Source: Thinopyrum elongatum
Taxonomy: Eukaryota > Streptophyta > Magnoliopsida > Poales > Poaceae
Length of the DNA stretch: 64,000 nt
Direction: 5' to 3'
Assembly: GCA_011799875.1 (NCBI GenBank)
Contig: CM022298.1
Coordinates: forward strand, 257,107,757 to 257,171,756
The notes under the pieces were generated by a model. It was given only the letters and a program-made list of their open reading frames with translations. It was not told the origin of the DNA and did not search any database. Every line of letters starts with the position of its first letter. The stretch's first letter is position 1. The position numbers and the translations under genes are program-made. Of this stretch, positions 21,750-32,500 are shown one piece after another.

Positions 21750-22054
21750 TGTGAGGATCTCTGATCTCAATCTCACACGCACACACAATTATCACAGATC
21801 AAGCTAAGAATTTGAATTTGGTAGAGGATTCCTCCCAACCACCCACACCTCTATCCAATTACACGAGAAGATTGTCGTGGCTGCAGCCATCCAAATCCTA
21901 GCCAAACGAGAGGATAAGCGTCAACGGCTATTTGTACTATCGTACACCTGCTTAGTGGGCCCAGTTTGGCCTTGCAAGCCACTAGGTAGGCCTCTTGGGC
22001 CGAGTCAACTTGGGACTCTCTTGGGGTCCTGTAGATGTCTTGCACTTGTTGACA
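21750..22054 (-). repeat. 5' LTR of small gypsy element
   Basis: On the plus strand it starts tgtgaggatc next to the primer-binding site and ends gttgaca, giving TG...CA ends. The outer boundary at 22054 is inferred from the terminal TGTCAACA on the minus strand. The partner LTR is off-window, so the end could be a few bases away. Confidence 0.6.
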
Positions 22055-22071
22055 GCCATCGTGCCCTATTC
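22055..22071 (-). repeat. 17-bp remnant of the gypsy LTR hosting the MULE
   Basis: It lies between the small gypsy LTR and the MULE left end. Its last nine bases are the left target duplication of the MULE. It should be contiguous with the LTR sequence at 45979 onward. Confidence 0.5.
22063..22071. repeat. Left 9-bp target duplication of the large MULE (gccctattc)
   Basis: Matches gccctgttc at 45979-45987 with one mismatch. Nine-base duplications are diagnostic of Mutator-like transposition. Confidence 0.7.
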
Positions 22072-22145
22072 GGAAAATCCTATTCGCCGCTTATTGCGAC
22101 AAAATGTCGAGGCGCCGCACACCCCCTCGTCTCGAGTGGGCCGGC
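22072..22145. repeat. Left terminal inverted repeat of the MULE
   Basis: About 70 bp that aligns with the reverse complement of 45905-45978. Shared blocks are (a/c)tcct(a/g)t(t/a)cg(c/a)cgc, gtcg(a)ggcg and gagtgggc / tagtgggc. Identity is imperfect, so the inner boundary is approximate. Confidence 0.55.
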
Positions 22146-23818
22146 CTTTTTATTTCCTCTTCCGTGTCCCTTTTCCTCCCTTGCCCCGACTCGTTCGTCG
22201 ACAGAGAAGCCACAACTTTCCCTTCCTCCCTCGCCTTGCCTGGATCCCCTTTTCTTTCGTTGGCGGCCGCTGCTTCTTCTGCTTCCTCCGCCGGCCGCTG
22301 CTTCTTCTGCTTCCTCCGCCGGGATCCTACTCCGCAAGAGACTGCCGCCCTCGTAAGCAGCCGGCGGGCCTCTCTACTCCCTATTCATCCGCGCCATCGC
22401 ATCAGATCTGGCTGAGCTCGTCGCGTTGGATGTCTTTTTTGCAGTTTTTCTGTGTCTCGGCGGCTAGGGTTCAGCCAAGCTCGGCGTCTGCTAGGGTTCC
22501 GTCAAGCTCGGTGTCGTCTAGGTCCCCGTCAAGCTCGGCATCAACAAGGTAACACGCCCAATTCCCCCCATTGTGTTCCTTGCTCCCTATGTGTTACCGC
22601 GCGATCTAGCCGTTTTTGTTCCATTTAGCGTTGGTCAAGTGTTGCTAGGGTTTTGTAGGGGGCTTTGGTCGCAGTGGTGGTGTTTTGGATGTTCTGGAGA
22701 TTAGACAAGGGGGTTGTGTTCAGAGATCTGGATTAGGGGTATGATTCAGCATGATGATGTTAGGGGGTTGTGTTCAGAGATTTGGATTCAGGGTATGATT
22801 TCAGCATGATGTTGTTAGGGGGTTGTGTGTTCTGGCACTTGTCCTTGGGATTTTTTGTTTGTTTTGTTGATGATGATAGGTGCTTTGTGTAGCATGGTGT
22901 AGTAGTTCTTATCTGTGTTTTTCTGAATTTTGTAGTAGCATCAAGGTTCTTTGTTGTTCATAGATGCATCCACAAAACCCTAGCCTAGCCTGGCCTAGTG
23001 AGTGGAAAAAGTGACTTTCAGGGTTCCGACGTGTGGGGTGTGGGGAAACGAAACGAACGCGAACGGTAGGAATAGGTGGAACCAACGATCAGTGGCTACT
23101 TTTATTGTTGTTTGCTGTGAAGTTATATGTCATTTTTTTTTGTTAATCTGATGCTTACTACAGTGGCTACTTTTTATTGTGCCCTTTCTTTTTGCCTGAG
23201 AGTGATGTTATGAGGAATTGAATAAGTAATAGATAATAATTTTAATGCATTCCCGGGGCAAGAGTGAATGCTGTTTTTCGAGGTTGTTGAACTTGTGGCA
23301 TTTTTTTATACATTGATTCCTGTTAATTCACTGCTTTATATTTGATTGGAGAATCACTCTTCTTTTCTTTTTTACAATAAACCATGAAATAAGATATGAA
23401 TAAGATATGTTTAAACGACAGTTTGAGAATAACTTTTGCGTGCTACCTTTTTTCACATATGGATGGTTCTCGTGCTAGTTTTGTCATTTTAGACGAGTGT
23501 TATTAGGTGATGTGATATATATTCATAAGATGTGATTGTAGTTTTTCATATATGATGTTAACCCAGTAATGCAAGATGAAACTTGCAAGATGTGGCACTT
23601 TTTATTTTGATAGTTTTTCATATATGATGTTAACCCAGTAATGCAAGATGAAACTTGCAAGATGTGGCACTTCTGATCTGCTTTTTGCTCTTTTTATTTA
23701 TTTTTCAAATGTGTTTACATGTTTTTAATTGTCATACTTTCTTCTGTGTATTTAATTAGTATTTGTTTCATGACCTTACTTTTTTTAATTATTATACAGG
23801 TCTCCCTCAACTCTAAAC
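22146..23818 (+). promoter_or_regulatory. Promoter, 5' leader exon and leader intron of the C48 protease gene
   Basis: CT- and GC-rich leader (22150-22548) with a 28-bp tandem duplication at 22266-22321, ending at a donor caag|gtaaca (22549). An AT-rich intron runs to the acceptor ttatacag (ends 23799), and 19 leader bases precede the ATG. The intron holds a 72-bp-period direct duplication at 23539 and 23611 (tagtttttcatatatgatg...). A long 5' untranslated intron is common in plant genes. The transcription start is not visible. Confidence 0.5.
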
Positions 23819-26800
23819 ATGCCTAGACTTTACAAATATCCTGCTGGTACCATCAAGCACAGGTTTTCTACCATCAGGTGGCATAAGGCAGTTTCTGATT
23901 TAAGTGATAATCAAAAGTCGTTTGTTAGGAAATATGAGCTCGATAATCTTCTGAATATTCATCCTCACTTAATGGTTCCAATACCAATTCTTCAATGGGT
24001 TGCGGACCACTTAAATTGCAATGGGACTGGAGTTTTCAGAAAGGGTGATAAAATAATTCATCTAAGAAGAGACATGGTAATTCAGGTTTTTGGGATCCGT
24101 TCTGGTTCTGTGCCTTTTCCTCTGGACAGCACAGATCCAGTTTTCATGGCTAGAGTGTTACAGCTTAGGTCTCAGTATCTCGGTAATGGCCAGAAGAACA
24201 TTCAATTTGATAGTATCATCACTATCATGAAGAATGACGAGACCGAGGAAGGTTTCATCCGGAGTTTATTATTTTTGTTCATAAGTTCTGTGTTCTGCCC
24301 AACCACTCGGAATTATGCAAATTGGAAAATTCTTTATGGGCTCCACGACATTAGCAAGCTGAAGACCTTTGATTTGGCTCAACTTTGCATTGATCACTTG
24401 AACAAAGAAATTGATAATTTCAGCACCAATCTATTCAATAGAACTGAAACTCCATTGAACAATTCAATCTATGTTGGTGGATGCTTACCTTTAGCTACTG
24501 TAAGTTTTATAATTTTCCCTACTTTTCATTTTTTTTAAATGTATTGTTAAGCTATGCAATTTTTGTTTATAGTCACTGATTTGCTGTTTCATGTTCTCTT
24601 ATGATTCCCAATATTCTTAGATTGTCTATCTGGACTTTGTGGACTTCACAAAAGCTTCTCAACAACGAAGTATCAATTATGGAGTCCCTAGAATGGCATA
24701 TATTCAGAATGACGACTTTGACTATCTAGCTACAGTGGACTTAAACACAAGATCCAAGAAGCCGTTTGCATTGGGATTCTTACCAGTAAGCTTGTTCTAT
24801 CCTTTTTTTTTGGCATTTGTTTAACTGACGACAAAAGTTGCAGAAAATAGTTTCAAACAATAAGGAGCAAATGTTTTCATTCTTAATTCTTTGGAATGAC
24901 ATTTTTCTTGGTTTCATGGTCTTGTTTTAAGAACATTCAGACCTGTTTGTTGACTTTGTTTTTTCTTTTCAGCTGAAAGACATTTCTAGGACACCTTACG
25001 GTGCTCGTGCAATTGTATTGGCTCAAGAAAAGTGGACCAAAGCCCCACAGAGTTATGATGTTGAGGAAAATCTCATTCCAAACTCCAATGACATCTCAAA
25101 TGTTGCATCTACATCGAACAGTAATCCAGAAGTATGTTTATCTGCTTGTTATTAACCTTTTGTTTACCAATACATTTTCGTCTTCTCACTTCAGTGTCAT
25201 AGCAGAACTAGGAAATCAGTTGCCATATGTCTATAGTCTGTTCGCAACAAAACAGATTGCATAATATGTTCCTAATATAACATATGATTACTCAAAAATA
25301 GAATGAGTTTTGCATTCATAAAATGAACATACTGTGTTCGTACTCTCAACTGAGATAGGAATTTTGCTAGAGGTAATTTCCTCCTTGTCAATTAAGCGGT
25401 TCTCTATTGTATTAACATTGAAAAGATCTGAGACCCAAAAAGATAGTATCACCAATTGACAAGACTAAAATCAAACACAAGGAACAGAATCTAACCAATT
25501 TTTGTTGTTTACTAATGACATCTCACACGAGTTTTTGGATGCATGATCTGTTCCTAGTGCAACATATGAGTACTCAAAATATAACGAGTTGCAGTGCTCC
25601 CAGTACAACATACGAGTACTTCAATGCATAATTTGTTGCTTGCTTTGAACATATAATGATTTTACTAGATAATGATTTGTTCCTTCTATGTTTATCTGCT
25701 TTTTTTAACCTTTTGTTTACCAATAGATTTTAGTATTGTCACTTCAGTGTCATAGCAGAACTAATACACTTGTAACTTTTCTGTCCTGAACTAATAGGTT
25801 ATGAATATAATATCTCAAGTTGTTGCAAAGCATGATGAAATTTGGAAGAAGCTTCATGAACAGCATATGCAAAATATGTTTTTAGATCTCAAAGCAACTG
25901 TCATGTCTCTTCAGCGAAATACAAACAGCCAAGTAAACATTCCTGGCACTTCAACCATGAATCCTGTTGTTCTTCTTTCAGCACGTAGCAACATGAATAA
26001 TCACAATGAACCATTAAACACCAACCATCGCCTAGTCCAGATAAATAGTGAGCCAATTAGAGCATCTTTATTCCAAGATCACGTAGAAGTTAGTCCTACT
26101 CCTGATGTTACCTTAAGGCACACCAGCAAGGACATCCAAGTTGAAAATGCAGTTCCAGTTCCAGAACAAGATTCAGTTCCTCAGCAAGTAGAGGAAACTA
26201 AGCAAGCACCTTCAGCTGTAAACATTGTTCAGAATGAAGAAATTTCACCTGGGAACAATGGTATTCATACTGACAACACACCTGATCAACTTATTTCTTA
26301 TAGTCAAACAAGTGATGGCACTCAATTTGCTGTTAACACTCTTATTGAGATCTCAGGTACCTTTTCTGAGCCAATTCGTACTCCACCGATGTCAGTATTG
26401 CAACCAGTGGATTGCGTTGAACATGCTGTCAATAGTGAGCCATATGAAACGGAATTTCAGCATGTGAACCCCACAACAGTCCATATTCAGGAAACTCCCG
26501 TTTCTGTCAGCAAACAAGCTCAGTTAGTGAATGAGTCTCCAACGAAAGAACTACCTGCTTCATCAAACATTCTAACTGAAGATGGCATTATGCTAAGGAA
26601 TGTGATCTCACAATCAAATGACAATCTGGGAGATGGCATTGAAATTGCCATGAAGTATGCTGATGGTATTATAATCCCAGAACTTGGTAAGACAGTCCCC
26701 AAAGGTAGTTCCCACCTTTTTTTAAATCAACTGCTCTTTCCTTCTGTTCATTTTTGTTTGCTTTCACTGTATTTGAGTTTTTACTTCCAATTTGGTTGTT

Positions 26801-28523
26801 TCAGTTTTTGCAATGTCCTGCCTTCTTTTTACATGCTTCATTGTTTTTCATACCAAAGCTTATTATATGCAATTGGTTCACTGGACAGATCCTGTAGTAC
26901 CTGAGGTACCTGAGCACAAATCATCTCATGCAGCATTGAATATATCTGGTCCCAGCACTATAGAGAAGAGAAATCGAAAGAAAAGAAAAGCAAAAGATCT
27001 ATCTGCTCAAGAAAAGATATCAAAGATAACTGTTGAACCTCATGTTCAGGAGTTTTATAAGAAATACCTTGGAAACAAATTCTTCAACAATGAAAAGTAA
27101 GTTATTTCAGGAGCATCTTACTTTATAGGCATGAAACAATCTATCTTGTTGTATATTCTGTATGTTAACTGTTTCAATTTTTAAAAATGCAGTCCAACCA
27201 TTATTGACATCAATGGCTTTACTGTGGAGTATGATCATTTCTATAATTCACTCAAGGCAATAGGAAATGTTGACAATGAAGTCTTCAATGCTTATGTCCA
27301 AGTTTTCAATTATGAGAATGAAAATCCAGATCCAAAAAGTAAGGAACCTTCGAAATACTGCTTTACTTCATACTTCACGGTAATTCTCTATTCCTCATCT
27401 ATAGTATTTCCTTTTTTTGTTCCGTGTTGAACTTTTTGCAACTTCTGTTCTTAGTGTTCTTATCTCTTTCATTGGATGTGCAGGAGAAGTTACTTGTCGA
27501 TCCCAAGAATTTCAACTCACGGTCTTGTGTAAGAGAATTCAAGAAACTGAACTGTGGCAAGAACTTACATAAGCGTGATATGGTAAACATCAGTTATCAA
27601 TGCAACAAACTCTAAATTATCACATCCTCTCTTCATCTCTACTGATTTTACTTCTTTGTTTGCGATCCAGCTATATTTCCCCAGAGTTGATTCATTCCAC
27701 TGGACTTTGTTCTGCATTAACAATCTGTTTGAAACTGTCAATTTCTTTGATTCAAGGAGTTCTGTTCCTCAAAATCAAGTCAATAAGTTAACATCAAATC
27801 TGGTTTGTTTTCTTCTCTTTTTAGTTTTTACTCTTGTGCCTTTTGTAACATCAAATCTTTTGTGACTTTTAGTTTTTACCCTATCATCATCCGTATGTCA
27901 GTAGTTACACGCAGATAATTGAACTACTGTTCTTTTTTATAAAAGTTCTGCACTAGTTGAATTCTTATACTTCTTTTAATATAGATCATCAACATGGGCA
28001 CCATTTTCAAGTCTTCTGGATGCACATACAAGAATATTGAGAATTTCGAGTGCATTTCCCCTGAGGACTACCCCCAGCAAGACAACCTGTGAGTAAAGCA
28101 ACCATCATTATGCTCCATGCACTTTTCTGTCTTTAACTCTTATAATCAATTAACATTCTGTCACCCAAGAAGTTCCTTTGCTGAATTTTATGTATACCTT
28201 TGTACAGCCACAATTGTGCTCTCTATGCTATCATGTATATGGATATCTGGGATGGGAAGAACATGAAGGAATTTTATGATGTATGTCACCAGCAAATCAC
28301 TCTTCCTCTTTCTTGGTCTATATTTTCTTTCACAAATTATCCCCCCCCCCCCACGTTTTTATGCATGCTAATGTGTTGTTTACTGTTTCATTTGTCCCAG
28401 AGAATTATTCCTCAATTTCGTCAGGTCGTTGCTTACAAGCTGGCAAAGTCTGACATCAACGAAAAAGGTGTTGAGGGACTTCAAGATGATGTTTCAACCA
28501 AGAAGAGGAAGAAGCGCCGCTAG
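23819..28523 (+). CDS. Plant-mobile-domain-like protein with C-terminal C48 (Ulp1-like) cysteine protease, intact
   Basis: Coding exons: 23819-24499, 24621-24785, 24973-25131, 25798-26704, 26889-27096, 27193-27379, 27484-27582, 27671-27802, 27985-28088, 28208-28280, 28401-28523. All are GT/AG and in phase; 945 aa. Residues about 1-320 resemble the plant mobile domain found in transposon-linked proteins. About 340-700 is a Ser/Thr/Gln-rich linker ending in a basic cluster (KRNRKKRKAK). About 705-920 is a C48 peptidase with His812 (FHWTLF), Asp829 (NFFDS), Gln878 and Cys884 (QDNLHNCALY). The residues around the Cys differ from the usual DCG. The C-terminus KKRKKRR looks like a nuclear signal. 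It would be expected to cleave SUMO-like modifiers or other proteins in the nucleus; the substrate is unknown. Confidence 0.8.
25132..25797 (+). repeat. Intron with 80-bp direct repeats bracketing extra sequence
   Basis: tatgtttatctgct ... cacttcagtgtcatagcagaacta occurs at about 25133 and again at about 25687 in the fourth intron. The segment between them repeats agtactcaaaat-type motifs. It looks like an internal duplication of the 3' part of the intron. Confidence 0.6.
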
Positions 28524-29560
28524 TTGTGTGCAGAAAGCAAATACTTTGAGTTTCTAGAATTGATCTGTCCATTTTTGCCAATTGAATGTGCACCACAACT
28601 ACTTATAACTCACCGGTGTCATTGCTTGGAAAACTTTTAAGTTCCCTTTTTCCCTTTGTGTGGAAATCACTCTTTTGTGTGGAAAACATTTATGTTGGAG
28701 ACTCAGTTCATTTATATTTTATGAGAGTAGTGTCACCAGCACAATTCAATACCAACATGAGTGTCTTCAAGGATTTTTTTTTCAATGAAGTGTGTTGTTT
28801 ATTTTTTTCCAAAGCAGATGTGTGATTGATTTCCATGAAAGGGATCACTATTGCTTTTGTAAATATAATGACAATGTCGCCTTTCGTCTCGTTTGCTATG
28901 AAAAAATGCACATTTTTCTTGTAAAATATATCTAAGATGTTTCAGAATTGAACTTCACATAATATGTTCCATACATTCAGTGAATTCTCTTAGGAAATTT
29001 GGCATTTAGGAGGTACGGCCTCAGTATCATACTCTCTACTTTTGCATCAAGAATGTCTACTTCAAAAGAGTTTTGTAAAAAATGTTCCATTAAAATTGTT
29101 GTCAAACAATTGTTTACTTCAAAAGGATGTCTACTTCAAAAAGATTTCCCAAAAAAATGAAAAAGTCCCCTAAATAATATTCCGTAAGTAATGTTCCCTA
29201 ATAATGTTGATAACGTTCCCCAAATAATGTTCTCTAAGAAATGTTTGCTGAATTTTTGTTCACTAATTTTTTTTGTTTCCCTCAAAAATGTGAATTCTTA
29301 GGGGATCTCATAACGTCATTATGCACTTGCTCGGGTTATTTATTGGGAAATCTGTTTTTGGACCCACACACGGGTTATGACTATAGTTTGATGTGTATAA
29401 GAACATTATTGAGGGAACATTAATCTGTTTTATGTTCATGACTATAGTTTTTGGACCCACACATTGTAAATTTTGTGTATACATGAGAAAAAAATCCTTA
29501 TACACATTTAACATTTTTCAAATACATGATTAACATCTTTTGTTCCCCCAATAATGTTCC
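28524..29560. other. 3' flank of protease gene grading into degenerate repeat
   Basis: The first 400 bases are probably 3' untranslated region and flank. From about 29080 scattered aataatgttccc motifs appear, and the sequence grades into the regular array. I see no gene. Confidence 0.5.
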
Positions 29561-32500
29561 TTGAATATTGCTTCTTTAATTATGGTCCCCCAATAATGTT
29601 CCCCAACTAATTGTTGATGCCGATGAAAAATTATTTGACTTGAAGAACATTGTAAAATTTCAAAGAACATTATTTATTTTGAAAACATCTAGTGATTTTT
29701 TTATAACATTATTCAGGGAACATTATTCAAGGAACATTATTATATTCTTGTAGTAATCTTTTTTTATTCAAGGAAATTTTGTTCACCCAAAGGAACATTC
29801 TTATATAATCATTTTTTATGTTCATTCAAAAATTCCTTTAATAATGTTCCCCAAATAAATGTTCAATTTATGCTCCCCCAATAATGTTCCCTGAATAATG
29901 TTTCTTTAATATGTCTCCAAATAATGTTCCCCCAAATAATTGTTGATGCCGAGAGTATTATTTTGACTGGAAGGACATTTTAAATTTTCAGACAACATTG
30001 TGTTTCGAAAAACATTTAGTAATTTTTTAATAACATTATTGAGGGGGAACATTATTATATTCTTGTAGTAAAATTTTTTATTCAAGGAAATTATCATTTT
30101 TTTAAGTTCATTCAAAAATTCCCTTTATAAAGTTCCCCAAATAAATGTTCAATTTCTTTTGCTCCCAATAATGTTCCCTGAATAATGTTTCTTTAATATT
30201 GTTCTCCAAATAATGTTCCCAAAATAATTGTGATGCCGAGGAGTAATTATTTTGACTGGAAGAACTTTTGAAATTTCAGACAACATGTGTGTTTTTCGAA
30301 AAAACATTAGTCATTTTTTAAGAACATTATTAAGGGAACATTATTCAAGGAACATTATTATATTCTTGTAGTAAACTTTTTTATTTAAGGAAATTATCAT
30401 TTTTAATGTTCATTCAAAAATGTCCCTTTAATAATGTTCCCCAAATAAATGTTCAATTTCATTTTTTTGCTCCCCTAATAATGTGCCCTGAATAATGTTT
30501 CTTTAATATTGTTCTCCAAATAATGTTCCCCAAAATAATTGTTGATGGCGAGGAGTAATTATTTTGACTGGAAGAACATTTTAAATTTCAGCAACATTGT
30601 GTTTTTCAAAAAACATTTGTCCTTTTTTAAGAACATTATTGAGGGAACATTATTCAAGGAACATTATTATTTCTTGTAGTAAACTTTTTTATTCAGGAAA
30701 TTATCATTTTTTTAATGTTCATTCAAAAATGTCCCTTTAATAATGTTCCCCAAATAAATGTTCATTTAATTTCTTTTCTCCCCAATAATGTTCCCTAAAT
30801 AATGTTTCTTTAATATTGTTCTCCAAATAATGTTCCCCAAAATAATTGTTGATGCCGAGGAGTAATTATTTGACTGGAAGAACATTTTAAATTTTCAGAC
30901 AACATTGTGTTTTTCGAAAAACTTTAGTCATTTTTTAAGAAACATTGAGGGAACATTATTCAAGGAACATTATTATATTCTTGTAGTAAACTTTTTTTAT
31001 TCAAGGAAATTATTATTTTTTAATGTTCATTCAAAAATGTCCCTTTAATAATGTTCCCCAAATAAATGTTCAATTTCTTTTGCTCCCCCAATAATGTTCC
31101 TGAATAATGTTTATTAATATTGTCTCCAAATAATGTTCCCCAAAATAATTGTTGATGCGAGGAGTATTATTTTGACTTGAAGAACATTTTAAAATTTCCG
31201 ACAACATTGTGTTTTCGAAAAACATTTAGTCATTTTTAAGAACATTATTCAGGGAACATTATTCAAGGAACATTATATATTCTTGTAGTAAACTTTTTTT
31301 ATTCATGGAAATTATCTTTTTTTTAATGTTTATTCAAAAATGTCCCTTTTATATGTTCCCCAAATAAATGTTCAATTTTTTTGCTCCCCCAATAATGTCC
31401 CTGAATAATGTTCTTAATATTGTTCTCCAAATAATGTTCCCCAAAATAATTGATTGCCGAGGAGTAATTATTTTGACTGGAAGAACATTTTAAAATTCTC
31501 CACAACATTGGTGTTTTCGAAAAAACATTTAGTCATTTTTTAGAATATTATTGAGGGAACATTATTCAAGGAACATTATTATATTCTTGTAGTAAACTTT
31601 TTTATTCAGGAAATTATCATTTTTTTAATGTTCATTCAAAAAGTCCTTTTATAATGTTCCAAATAAATGTTCAATTTTTTGCTCCACCAATAATGTTCCC
31701 TGAATAATGTTTCTTTAATATGTTCTCCAAAATAATGTTCCCCAAAATAATTGTTGATGTCGAGGAGTAATTACTTTGACTAGGAAGAACATTTTAAAAT
31801 TTCAGACAAACATTGTGTTTTTCGAAAAACATTTAGTCATTTTTTAAGACATTATTGAGGGAACATTATTCAAGGAACATTATTATATTCTTGTAGTAAA
31901 CTTTTTTATTCAAGGAATTTACATTTTTAATGTTCATTCAAAAATGTCCCTTTAATAAAGTTCCCAAATAAATGTTAATTTCTTTTGCTCCCCCAATAAT
32001 GTTCCCTGAATAATGTCTTTAATATTGTTCTCCAAATAGTTCCCCAAATAATTGTTAGGATGTGACTGGAAGAACATTTTAAAATTCAGACAACATGTGT
32101 TTTTTCGAAAAACATTTAGTCATTTTTTAAGAACATTATTGAGGGAACATTATTATATTTCTTGTAGTAAACTTTTTTATTCAAGGAAACCAAGAACTTA
32201 TCATTTTTTTAACTTCATTGGAAAATGTCCCTTTAATAATGTTCCCCAAATAAATGTTCAATTTCTTTTGCTCCCCATAATGTTCCCTGAATAATGTTTC
32301 TTTAATATTGTTCTCCAAATAATGTTCCCCAAAATAACTCTATTGGATGCGAGGAGTCGAATTTTTGACTGGAAGAACATTTTAAATTTCAGACAACATT
32401 GTGTTTTTCGAAAAACATTTAGTCTTTTTTAAGAACATTATTGAGGGAACATTATTCAAGGAACATTATTATATTCTTGTAGTAAACTTTTTTTATTCAA

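Larger units (their letters stand above)
19732..22054 (-). mobile_element. Small gypsy LTR retrotransposon, 5' half (rest beyond CACTA, off-window)
   Basis: On the minus strand: LTR at 21750-22054, a primer-binding site, then gag, CCHC-like knuckle, protease and the start of reverse transcriptase. It is cut at 19731 by the CACTA terminus. The short LTR of about 305 bp suggests a Reina-like or similar small gypsy lineage. I cannot see the integrase, so the clade is uncertain. It is inserted in the LTR of another gypsy element, whose fragment resumes at 22055. Confidence 0.8.

Noticed and set aside
21995..22552. 185-codon plus-strand ORF
   Set aside because: It spans the small gypsy LTR boundary, the MULE end and a CT-rich leader, so it crosses element borders and cannot be an old gene. 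The adjacent real gene starts at 23819.
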